64,000 nucleotides of DNA from NCBI GenBank assembly GCA_029260755.1, contig JAJDCQ010000256.1:1-64000 (forward strand), written 5' to 3'. Made by a program: the position numbers and the translations under genes. Of this stretch, positions 20,395-27,593 are shown piece after piece (within the stretch, counting starts at the first letter, position 1; each line of letters starts with the position of its first letter). The notes beneath the pieces are model-generated. The model did no database searches. It was not told the origin of the DNA and saw only the letters and a program-made list of their open reading frames with translations. Source of the stretch: Planctomycetota bacterium. GTDB taxonomy: Bacteria; Planctomycetota; J058; JAJDCQ01.

Positions 20395-20541
20395 ACCACG
20401 GAGGCACGGAGAACACGGAGAGTCTTCGGTCGGCCGCGTCTCTTGCGAGTCGGTACCCGAAGGAGCGCTCGAGCGGGGCGACTCACCCGGGCCTTGGCGC
20501 TCGCTCCGTGGATTCTCGGTGCCTCCGTGTCTCCGTGGTTC
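20395..20541. repeat. Inverted repeat, CACGGAG family
   Basis: Left arm ACCACGGAGGCACGGAGAAC then ACGGAG; right arm (about 20504-20541) is CTCCGTGGATTCTCGGTGCC then TCCGTGTCTCCGTGGTT, the reverse complement with small differences. Each arm holds three or more CACGGAG units. It lies between convergent genes (kinase stop 20362, SGNH hydrolase stop 20575). The centre (about 80 nt) is unrelated to the arms. Confidence 0.78.
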
Positions 20542-20574
20542 CATCTCTCCATCGACCTGAGTGGGCCGGTCGGC

Positions 20575-21744
20575 TCAGCGTCCGAGGACGTCGCGCTCGA
20601 GCGTCTCGGCGATCGCGCCGGCCAGGACCGCCTGCCCCTCGTCGGTCGGATGGACGAGGTCGTAGAAGTGGCCGTGGTCGGCGAGCGCGCCCGTCTCGGC
20701 CAGGACGGTCCCCTCGACGCGCCCCGCGACGGCGCGCGCGTTCTCGTCGAACCGGGCCGCCATCGTCCGCCAGCCCTCGAGGCCGAGGTTGTCGTAGCGG
20801 ACGAGATGCCCGACGCACTTGGCGAGCGCCTCGTCGGGGAGCTGCACCGGACCCTCGCCCGCGCCGAGGAAGTGCGGCATCGTCACGAGGACCGGCGTCG
20901 CGCCCGCCGCCCGGCAGGCGCGCGCCATCGCCTCGAGGTTGCGGCGGTGGTGCTCGACGGCCGCCTCGCGGATGAGCTGGGGGCGTCCGCGCGCTGCGTC
21001 GGCGAGGGCGCGCGCGTCGGGCTTGCGGCGCTTGCGAGCCTTCGCGACCGTCCGCCGGAGGCGCCGGCCGATCGCGGTGTGGTCGAGGATCCCGTGATCG
21101 GTCGTCGCGGGTCGGACCGCATCGATCGCCGCCCAGCGCGGCTCCTCCTCGGAGACGCCGAGGGCGTCGTTCCAGCCGATCAGGATCACGACGACGTCGG
21201 GGTCGTGCTCGAGGAGGTAGCTCGAGAGGTAGACGAGCGCCCGGGTCGAGTCGTAGCCGTACATCCCCGCGTTCCAGACCTCGATGGGCTCGTCGGGGCG
21301 TCGCTCCGCGAGGAGGCGGCCGAGCTCGGCCGGGTAGCTCGTCGCGTTACCGTAGCCGAAGGTGACCGAGTCGCCGACGCAGATCACCCGCGTCACGCCC
21401 GCCGCCTTCGCGACGCTCGCCGGCTCGGCGCCGCGCATCCCGAGCGAGTTGATGCTCGCCTTCTCGCCCGACAGGACGCCCTCCCAGCTCGGCTGGAGGA
21501 GCCAGGTCGCGTCGCTGACCGAGACGAGCGTGCTCGGCCCGCGGTCGGCCTCTTCCTTCGCCTTGCTCCACTCGTAGCCGCGCATCGCGAGCTCGGTGAC
21601 GAGGAGGATCAGGCCGACGAGGATGAGGCCGAAGAGCGCCTTCTTCCCCGAGGAGAGCGGAGGCGGAGCGTCGTCGGCGGCGGCGGCGGCGGGCTTGTCC
21701 GCGGGGGCGGCCGCGTCACCGGCGGGAGCGGGGTCGCCGCTCAC
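20575..21744 (-). CDS. Membrane-anchored SGNH/GDSL hydrolase (389 aa)
   Basis: Esterase/acyl-hydrolase family. After an Ala/Pro-rich cytoplasmic head, one helix (ALFGLILVGLILLVTELAM, about 30-48) anchors the enzyme with the catalytic domain outside. SGNH blocks are clear: CVGDSVTFGYGN (nucleophile Ser), an Asn-containing ILIGWND, and DLVHPTDEGQ supplying the catalytic Asp and His. Start GTG 21744 was chosen because GTGA overlaps the stop of the CarF-type desaturase by 4 nt; the ORF track extends upstream only as a shadow of that gene. The overlap suggests the two act together, possibly on lipids, but the substrate is unknown. Confidence 0.85.
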   Translation of the reverse strand: MSGDPAPAGDAAAPADKPAAAAADDAPPPLSSGKKALFGLILVGLILLVTELAMRGYEWSKAKEEADRGPSTLVSVSDATWLLQPSWEGVLSGEKASINSLGMRGAEPASVAKAAGVTRVICVGDSVTFGYGNATSYPAELGRLLAERRPDEPIEVWNAGMYGYDSTRALVYLSSYLLEHDPDVVVILIGWNDALGVSEEEPRWAAIDAVRPATTDHGILDHTAIGRRLRRTVAKARKRRKPDARALADAARGRPQLIREAAVEHHRRNLEAMARACRAAGATPVLVTMPHFLGAGEGPVQLPDEALAKCVGHLVRYDNLGLEGWRTMAARFDENARAVAGRVEGTVLAETGALADHGHFYDLVHPTDEGQAVLAGAIAETLERDVLGR

Positions 21745-22505
21745 GCGGGGCTCGGCTGCTGCTCGCGGGTCTCGGGAGAAGGCGATGGGCTCACCCGCTC
21801 GTCGTCGGTCGGGAGGGTGTAGGCGCGGGGCTCCCAGCGCAGGACGAGGCGCAGCGTCCACTCGGAGATCTCGTAGAAGCGCAGGATGCGGAGCGGCCAG
21901 TTCAGCCAGCCGGTCGTGATGCAGTAGTAGCGATCGAACGGCGGCGTGTGGTGGATCTGGTGGTGGTCGCGCGGAAGGATCAGCCGGCACGCCTGCATCG
22001 CGCGGACGATCGACGGCGGCGTCGCGGTGTGGGCCCACTTGTGGAACTGGTTGGTCGCGAAGACCGAGAGCGACAGCGAGAGGAACGCCGTCACGCCGAA
22101 GAGGACGACGTGCTGGCCGGGCGCGATCGGGATCAGCGCGACGAGCGCCATCACCGGGACCGTGATCAGGCAGTTGTTGCCGTTGGTCTCGATGAAGTCG
22201 TGCTTCGTGATGTCCTCGGGCCAGCGGTGATGCTCGCGGAACGGGCGGACGAGGTTGGGGCCGGCGATGAACGTCTTCTCGGTGCCGTAGGTGTCGGCGA
22301 GCCAGTGGACGATGCCGCTGACGAAGTCGGCCCCGACGTAGCCGGCGAAGATGGCCGAGGCCACCACGATCCAGCCCGTCTGATCGGCGATGCCGCCCCA
22401 CGAGCGCCAGGCGAGGACGCCGGCGAGGATGAACATTGCGATGATGGCGCCGATCTCGAGGGCGCGGTGGACCGGCGAGTAGTCGTAGCTTCGCTTGTTT
22501 CCCAT
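21741..22505 (-). CDS. carF: CarF/TMEM189-type plasmanylethanolamine desaturase
   Basis: 254-aa membrane protein of the CarF/TMEM189 (PEDS1) family. In known members this di-metal oxygenase makes the vinyl-ether bond of plasmalogens from plasmanyl lipids. Histidine motifs match the family: DFVSGIVHWLADTYG, PFREHHRWPEDITKHDF, ETNGNNC, NQFHKWAHT and LPRDHHQIHHTPPFDRYYCITTGWLNW. About four membrane helices are visible. Start ATG 22505 gives a complete first helix. It overlaps the SGNH hydrolase by 4 nt. Presence suggests the organism makes plasmalogens aerobically (inference); no ether-lipid synthase gene is in the window. Confidence 0.88.
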   Translation of the reverse strand: MGNKRSYDYSPVHRALEIGAIIAMFILAGVLAWRSWGGIADQTGWIVVASAIFAGYVGADFVSGIVHWLADTYGTEKTFIAGPNLVRPFREHHRWPEDITKHDFIETNGNNCLITVPVMALVALIPIAPGQHVVLFGVTAFLSLSLSVFATNQFHKWAHTATPPSIVRAMQACRLILPRDHHQIHHTPPFDRYYCITTGWLNWPLRILRFYEISEWTLRLVLRWEPRAYTLPTDDERVSPSPSPETREQQPSPA

Positions 22506-22807
22506 GACGACGCGGTTCCGCGAGGTGTCCTTCCCGATGAGCCCTCACCCCGATCTGTTACGTTCGGACCGGGGCGCCCGGATCTCATCGAGTTGGATGG
22601 GGTCCATCGAATCGAAGCCCGCCGCCCGGTTGGGCGTGGACCGGCCGCCATCGTAGCAGTCGGCCGCCAGGGGGCAAGCACCAACTCGGGCACGCTCAAG
22701 TCTTTGATCCGGAGAAGGTTCGACGGCTCGCAGGCCGACCTTGCGCGGGGCCGCGGCGCGGCCGAAGATGCATCTCCCCGCCGCCGCGGCGGGGCGAGGA
22801 GAGATCG
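22506..22807. other. Divergent intergenic region, carF-like / fxsA-like
   Basis: About 300 nt between divergently transcribed genes. No additional gene was recognised; short ORFs here are shadows. It must hold both promoters but no confident -35/-10 pair was found. Near the right end is the GC hairpin at 22776-22794 followed by the SD of the FxsA-like gene. Confidence 0.5.
22776..22794 (+). promoter_or_regulatory. GC hairpin immediately upstream of the fxsA-like SD
   Basis: CCCCGCCGCCGCGGCGGGG folds into an 8-9 bp all-GC stem. It ends only 1-2 nt before the purine-rich SD GAGGAG (22796-22801), so it may influence ribosome access. Evidence is sequence symmetry only. Confidence 0.35.
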
Positions 22808-23413
22808 ATCCGAGTTCTCGGCTGCCTGTTCTTCGCGTTCATCGTCGTCCCGATCGTCGATCTGATCCTGCTGCTCGCGGTGGCGAGCCGGATCGGGTTC
22901 CTGCCGAGCGTCGGCGTGGTGGTCGTGACGGCGGCGGTCGGCGCGGCGCTCGTCCGGGCGAGCGGGACGGCCGCGGTCCGGCGCATCAATGCCGACCTCC
23001 AGGCGGGGCGGCCTCCGACCGCGGGGCTCCTCCAGGGGGCGCTGACCCTCGTCTCGGGGGTGATGCTCCTGACGCCCGGGTTCATCACCGACGCGACGGC
23101 GTTGCTCCTGCTCCTGCCTCCGGTTCGGGCGTTGATCCACTGGCAGCTCGGGCGCTGGGCGGCGCGACACGTGAACGTCGCGATCGGGGGGGCGCCGTTC
23201 GGTCCGGGGGCGCCGTTCGGGGTGCCGCCGGGCGGCGCGGCGCCGGGCTGGCCGCCGCGGCCGGGCTCGCCGGCCCCCGCTCCGGGCGGTGGGGAGATCA
23301 TCGAGGGCGAGGTCGTCTCGCGCGGCCCGGCTCGTGACCCCGACGCGCCCGGGCCGATGGACCCGTCGTCGCCCGACGCCCCGCCCGCGCTCCCCGGCGG
23401 CGATCGGGAATAG
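22808..23413 (+). CDS. fxsA: FxsA-family membrane protein, start codon uncertain (possible ATC)
   Basis: FxsA-like integral membrane protein; family members are small inner-membrane proteins of poorly known role. Helices: LFFAFIVVPIVDLILLLAV, FLPSVGVVVVTAAVGAALV, then ALTLVSGVMLLTPGFITDA with the family GxLLLxPGFxTD pattern and LLLLLPPVR. The tail is Pro/Gly-rich. No ATG/GTG/TTG precedes the conserved first helix in frame; the ORF track starts at GTG 22880, which deletes that helix. SD GAGGAG with a 6-nt spacer points to ATC 22808 (reading I/M-RVLGCLFF), so a rare ATC start is the best-placed candidate. A sequencing error upstream is the alternative. Confidence 0.7.
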   Translation: MRVLGCLFFAFIVVPIVDLILLLAVASRIGFLPSVGVVVVTAAVGAALVRASGTAAVRRINADLQAGRPPTAGLLQGALTLVSGVMLLTPGFITDATALLLLLPPVRALIHWQLGRWAARHVNVAIGGAPFGPGAPFGVPPGGAAPGWPPRPGSPAPAPGGGEIIEGEVVSRGPARDPDAPGPMDPSSPDAPPALPGGDRE

Positions 23414-23500
23414 CGCCGCCGGCCCGTCTGTCTCCTCCGTGAAGCGTCCGGCGTCGTCGGCCGGGCGACCCGCCTCTCAGGCAGCGTAGGAGACACCCCG

Positions 23501-25381
23501 ATGCTCGCACCGTCCGCCGTTCGGAATCGCCCCACATCCGCATCGCTCGCCGCGCTGGCCGTGCTCGTCGCGGCGAGCGGCCTCGCCTTCGCCGATGGCC
23601 CCGATGACGGAGTCGAGGGGGCCGCCCCGCCGGCCCCGGCGCCCGCCCCCGCCGCGGATGACGCGGAGGCCGCGTCTCCCACGCCGGCCGCGTCATCGAC
23701 GCCCACGGACACGGGGCCGGCCGTCGAGCTCGAGCGGAGCTTCCGGATCAAGGCGAAGGGCGCGACGCGGGCCGTCGCCGGCGCCGAGGCCGGGAGTGGA
23801 GGCGGTGCGGGAGGCGCGGGGACCGGCCTCGCCGTCGCGCCGCGCGGGATCACCCATGCGCCGGCGGTCGTCTTCACCCGCGACGGGAAGATGCTCGTGA
23901 CCGCGACGAGCGACGGCGCCGTCGTCGCGTGGGACGCCGACACGCGCGAGGAGCGCCGGCGCCTCGAGGTCGTGACCGACGGATCGATCTCGACGATGGC
24001 GATCGACCGCGACGGCGAGCACCTCGTCGTGTGTCGCGATGGCGGCGGCATCAAGAGCGTCGACCTCGAGACGGGCGAGACGATCGCGGAGATCGAGAAG
24101 ATCGCCACGAAGGCGGTCGCCGTCGCGCCCGACGGGGCGTCGATCGCGATGGCCGTCGGTAACGCGGTGGAGATCCGCGCCGTCCCCGGCCTCGAGCTCC
24201 AGCGGACGCTCGAGGGTCACGAGGCGGCCGTCACCGACGTCGAGTGGTCGCCCGACGGGAAGCTCGTCGTGTCGGCCGGGCAGGACGGCCGCGTCCGGGT
24301 GCTCGACGCCGCCGGCGAGGTCGTCCGCGAGCTGAAGCGCGGGCAGCCGGTCTACGCCGTCGCGTTCGCGCCCGACGGGAAGCGCTTCGCCTACGGCGGG
24401 CACGAGCGCCTCGTCACCCAGGTCGAGATCGCCTCGGGCGAGGAGACGCTGATCTCGGGCGCCGACCGCCAGCCGTACTGGATCACCTCGCTCGGCTACT
24501 CGCCCGACGGCAGCGAGATCGCCGTCGGCGACGAGAGCTGCGACGTCTGGCTCCACGAGGTCGAGGCGCGCAAGCTCCTCTTCCACGGCAAGCACCACGT
24601 CGAGTGCTGGCTCGAGGCGCCGGCGTGGAGCCCCGACGGCGAGCAGTTCGTCTTCGGGTGCCGCCCGAACACCCACTCGGGCGTCCCGGCCGTCTGGGCC
24701 GGCAACGACATCGCCGAGGCGCAGCTCGCCAAGGGCTACCGCGACAACGGCGTCGTCCTTCGCCAGCTCCGGGAGCGTCTCATCGATCAGGCGCGCGCCC
24801 CCGAGAACGCCGTCATGAACGGGCAGCTCCTCGCCCTCCTCGAGCGGCGCGAAGCGCTCCTCGGCAACGGAGGTGAGGACGGCAGGAAGGCGGCGCAGGC
24901 GCGCCTCGACGCGCTCGTCGCGGCGGCGGCGGAGGACTGGCTGCCCGCGGGCGCCCGGCAGGGCATCCAGGTCTTCGCGCTCAACGACGTCCAGGGTCAG
25001 CTCGACCAGACGATCCCGCAGAACGGCGACCTCGGCGGGCCGCAGCTCGACCTCGGCGCCATGAACGGGTTCAGCAACGGCCTCTCCGGCCTCGGCGCGC
25101 CCGCCGCCCCCGCTCCCGGCGCCCTCGACGCCTCGAACCTCGCGCAGGACGCCGAGCTCCGGGGAGCGGCCCTCGCGGGCACGCCCGAGAAACAGGCCGA
25201 GCTCGAGAAGCTCCACGAGGCGATCGACGCGCTCAAGAAGAACCTCCTCGAGAAGCCCGACCTCATCGAGATCGTCGACCAGGCCCAGCACGCCCAGGGC
25301 CTCCAGAAGGACGCCTTCGAGGCCGAGCTCTCGGACGTCCAGGGCGGCTTCAACGTCAACTGCTGGAAGCGCAAGAAGTAG
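23501..25381 (+). CDS. Secreted WD40 beta-propeller protein (626 aa)
   Basis: Signal peptide (about 1-31, LAALAVLVAASGLAFA), an Ala/Pro-rich linker, then a WD40-like propeller at about 110-400 (TRDGKMLVTATSDGAVVAWD, SPDGKLVVSAGQDGRVRVLD, APDGKRFAYGG, SPDGSEIAVGDESCDVWL). The C-terminal 200 residues are helical and coiled-coil-like (LEKLHEAIDALKKNLLEKPD). The propeller resembles those on the two WD40 kinases, so a shared ligand or scaffold is possible (inference). SD GGAG lies 8 nt before ATG 23501. A strong hairpin follows the gene (25412-25449), suggesting a single-gene transcript. Confidence 0.82.
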   Translation: MLAPSAVRNRPTSASLAALAVLVAASGLAFADGPDDGVEGAAPPAPAPAPAADDAEAASPTPAASSTPTDTGPAVELERSFRIKAKGATRAVAGAEAGSGGGAGGAGTGLAVAPRGITHAPAVVFTRDGKMLVTATSDGAVVAWDADTREERRRLEVVTDGSISTMAIDRDGEHLVVCRDGGGIKSVDLETGETIAEIEKIATKAVAVAPDGASIAMAVGNAVEIRAVPGLELQRTLEGHEAAVTDVEWSPDGKLVVSAGQDGRVRVLDAAGEVVRELKRGQPVYAVAFAPDGKRFAYGGHERLVTQVEIASGEETLISGADRQPYWITSLGYSPDGSEIAVGDESCDVWLHEVEARKLLFHGKHHVECWLEAPAWSPDGEQFVFGCRPNTHSGVPAVWAGNDIAEAQLAKGYRDNGVVLRQLRERLIDQARAPENAVMNGQLLALLERREALLGNGGEDGRKAAQARLDALVAAAAEDWLPAGARQGIQVFALNDVQGQLDQTIPQNGDLGGPQLDLGAMNGFSNGLSGLGAPAAPAPGALDASNLAQDAELRGAALAGTPEKQAELEKLHEAIDALKKNLLEKPDLIEIVDQAQHAQGLQKDAFEAELSDVQGGFNVNCWKRKK

Positions 25382-25411
25382 ATCGACTCCGAACGACGCT
25401 CCCACCTCGTC

Positions 25412-25449
25412 CGAACGGCCGGCGCCCCGAGAGGAGCGCCGGTCGTTCG
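25412..25449 (+). terminator. Rho-independent-like terminator after the WD40 gene
   Basis: CGAACGGCCGGCGC (25412-25425) pairs with GCGCCGGTCGTTCG (25436-25449), 13 of 14 positions, around a 10-nt loop. The hairpin is followed by TCGTTCT, as U-rich as this genome usually gets. It starts 30 nt after the stop codon. Confidence 0.55.
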
Positions 25450-25542
25450 TCGTTCTGCGGGACCCCCGTGCTCGGCGGCGCGGCGCCTGGAACGTCCGGG
25501 GCTTCGGGGCTAGGTTGATTCCCGGAGAGGCGGAGGCGACCC

Positions 25543-27549
25543 ATGAGCAATGATGACCCGACCGCGGACCGCGCCGACGGTCCATCGAGCGCGGCGGAGC
25601 CCGGGGGCGCCGCCCCCGGAGCGGCGAGCGGGACCTCGATCATCGCCCGGTTGGCGCGGACGCTGCTGGTCGCGATCGTGGGGGTCGTCGTCATCGGCGG
25701 CGTCTACTGGTGGAACATCCAGGACGCCTTGTCGTCGAAGAGGCGGGGACGGCCGGTCGCGAAGCTCGAGGACCTCGGCCATCCCTGGCCGCCCGAGCAC
25801 GGGGAGCCCTACCCCGACCTCGACCTGATCGACCCCGTCACGGGCGAGGACTTCCGGCTCTCGTCGCTCGCGGGCAAGGTCCTCGTCGTTCACTTCATCG
25901 GGATGACATCCCCGGGGAGCCTCGGGCTCGTGGGCGGCGCGGACGCGTCGTTCGGCTCGGTCGGAGGCGACCCCATCCCGCCCATCGAGGTGCTCCTGGA
26001 GTCGGCGGACATCCCTCCCGGCCACCCGGACCTCCTCATCGTCCATGTTCTCGTTTTCGGGAAGGCGAAGCCCCACGCCGCCCCCACCCGCGAGGAGGCG
26101 AATGAGTTCATCGCGCACTTCGGCCTCGCGGACCGGCCGAGCACGACGACCCTGCTCGGGCGCGAGCGCCACACCATCCCGCACATCCGCGGGGTCATCC
26201 CGGGCTTCCACGTCATCGACCGCGACTTCCGCCTCGCCGACGCCAACTGGATGCGGGGGATCGCGACCGCGGCCCGGCTCCTCCGGTCGGGGCCGCGGGT
26301 CGAGATGACGGCGCCCGAGGTGCCTGCGCTCCCACCGGAGGAGGAAGGGCCCCGCCCGATCGATCATCTGCGCGCGCACGACTGGGAGAAGCTCGACGCG
26401 GCGATGACCACCATCGACGCGAGAGGGCGAGTCGAGGGCGACTGGGTGACCCACCTCGAGATCGCCCGGGAATCGTTGCTGGCCGAACCCGACGCGCGCG
26501 CCCACCTCGATGCGTGGTGCGAGGGCGCGCCGGAGTCGGCGTGGCCGTTCCTGATCCGGGGCGCGGATCACATCGACGCGGCCTGGGAGGCTCGCGGGAG
26601 CGGCTGGGCCCGCACGGTCGGCGAGGACGGGTGGCGGCTCTTCGGCGAGCACCTCGTCGCCGCCAAGGCCGACCTCGAGAAGGCGCACGCGCTCGCCCCG
26701 ACGCTCGCCGACGCGCCGGCGCTCCTCGTCACGGTCGCGATGGGGCTCGGTCCGGACCGGGTGAACGTGGAGGAGTACCTCACCTGGGCGACCGAGGCCG
26801 ACCCGCATCACATGACCATCCACGGGCGCATGCTGAACCTGCTCCTGCCGCGCTGGCACGGGTCGGCCGAGGCCGCGTTCGGCTACGCCCGCGGCGCCGT
26901 CGGCGCCTACCCCGACGAGCCCGCGATGTGGTCGCTCGTCCTGACGGCCCATCGCATGGTCTACTCGAACCGACAGCAGATCCAGATCCACCTCGCCCAG
27001 CCCGGGATCCGCGATGAGATCGCGCGGGCCATCGACGAGCTCCTCGCGGGATACCCCGGCTCGGCGAGGGCGCACCGGGCGGCGGAGCGGGCCGCGGGGC
27101 TGCTCGGCGACGACGAGAAGGCGCAGGTCTACCTCGAGCGCGCGGCCGAGCTCGGCGACGCCGGGGCGATCCGGCGGCTCGGCGATCAGCTCCTCGACCT
27201 GGGCGAGGTCGAGCAGGCGATCGAGCGCTACGTCCGGTCGGCGGAGCTCGGAAGCGCAACGAGCTGCCTCCAGATCGGCGATCTGTTCCTCGACGGGGAG
27301 CGCGTGACCGGCGACGAGGCCGCCGCCGTCGCCTGGTTCCGAAGGGGCGCCGAGCTCGGTCAGAAGGACGCGATGACGAAGCTCGGCTGGTGCCACGAGC
27401 ACGGAAAGGGCGGCCTCGCGCCCGACCTGGCGACGGCGGTCACCTGGTACCGCAACGCGGCCCGGCTCGGTCAGAAATGGGCGGCCGGGAGGCTGCTCGA
27501 GCTCCTCGAGAAGCACCCGGAGTTGCGTCAGCCCGGCGACCCGGAGTGA
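25543..27549 (+). CDS. Membrane redoxin-fold protein with Sel1 repeats, redox cysteines absent (668 aa)
   Basis: One N-terminal membrane helix (LLVAIVGVVVIGGVYWW, about 45-62). Residues 75-245 read as a thioredoxin/AhpC-like domain (DLIDPVTGEDFRLSSLAGKVLVVHFIG, later VIPGFHVIDRDFRLADANW), but where the CxxC or peroxidatic Cys should be the sequence is MTSPGSLG, so redox chemistry is unlikely. The middle (about 270-490) is helical, with resemblance to DUF4034-type repeats. The C-terminus has two or three Sel1 repeats (GDAGAIRRLGDQLLDLGEV, DEAAAVAWFRRGAELGQKDAM, DLATAVTWYRNAARLGQKWAA). SD GGAGG before ATG 25543. Role unknown; probably a scaffold in the envelope. Confidence 0.75.
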   Translation: MSNDDPTADRADGPSSAAEPGGAAPGAASGTSIIARLARTLLVAIVGVVVIGGVYWWNIQDALSSKRRGRPVAKLEDLGHPWPPEHGEPYPDLDLIDPVTGEDFRLSSLAGKVLVVHFIGMTSPGSLGLVGGADASFGSVGGDPIPPIEVLLESADIPPGHPDLLIVHVLVFGKAKPHAAPTREEANEFIAHFGLADRPSTTTLLGRERHTIPHIRGVIPGFHVIDRDFRLADANWMRGIATAARLLRSGPRVEMTAPEVPALPPEEEGPRPIDHLRAHDWEKLDAAMTTIDARGRVEGDWVTHLEIARESLLAEPDARAHLDAWCEGAPESAWPFLIRGADHIDAAWEARGSGWARTVGEDGWRLFGEHLVAAKADLEKAHALAPTLADAPALLVTVAMGLGPDRVNVEEYLTWATEADPHHMTIHGRMLNLLLPRWHGSAEAAFGYARGAVGAYPDEPAMWSLVLTAHRMVYSNRQQIQIHLAQPGIRDEIARAIDELLAGYPGSARAHRAAERAAGLLGDDEKAQVYLERAAELGDAGAIRRLGDQLLDLGEVEQAIERYVRSAELGSATSCLQIGDLFLDGERVTGDEAAAVAWFRRGAELGQKDAMTKLGWCHEHGKGGLAPDLATAVTWYRNAARLGQKWAAGRLLELLEKHPELRQPGDPE

Positions 27550-27593
27550 GATGACCTTCTGTCAGGACGCTCGTTCTGGTTCGGGTGCCATCT

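Noticed and set aside
22880-23413. GTG 22880 as the true start of the FxsA-like gene
   Set aside because: It removes the conserved first membrane helix, and the good SD lies 80 nt upstream of it.
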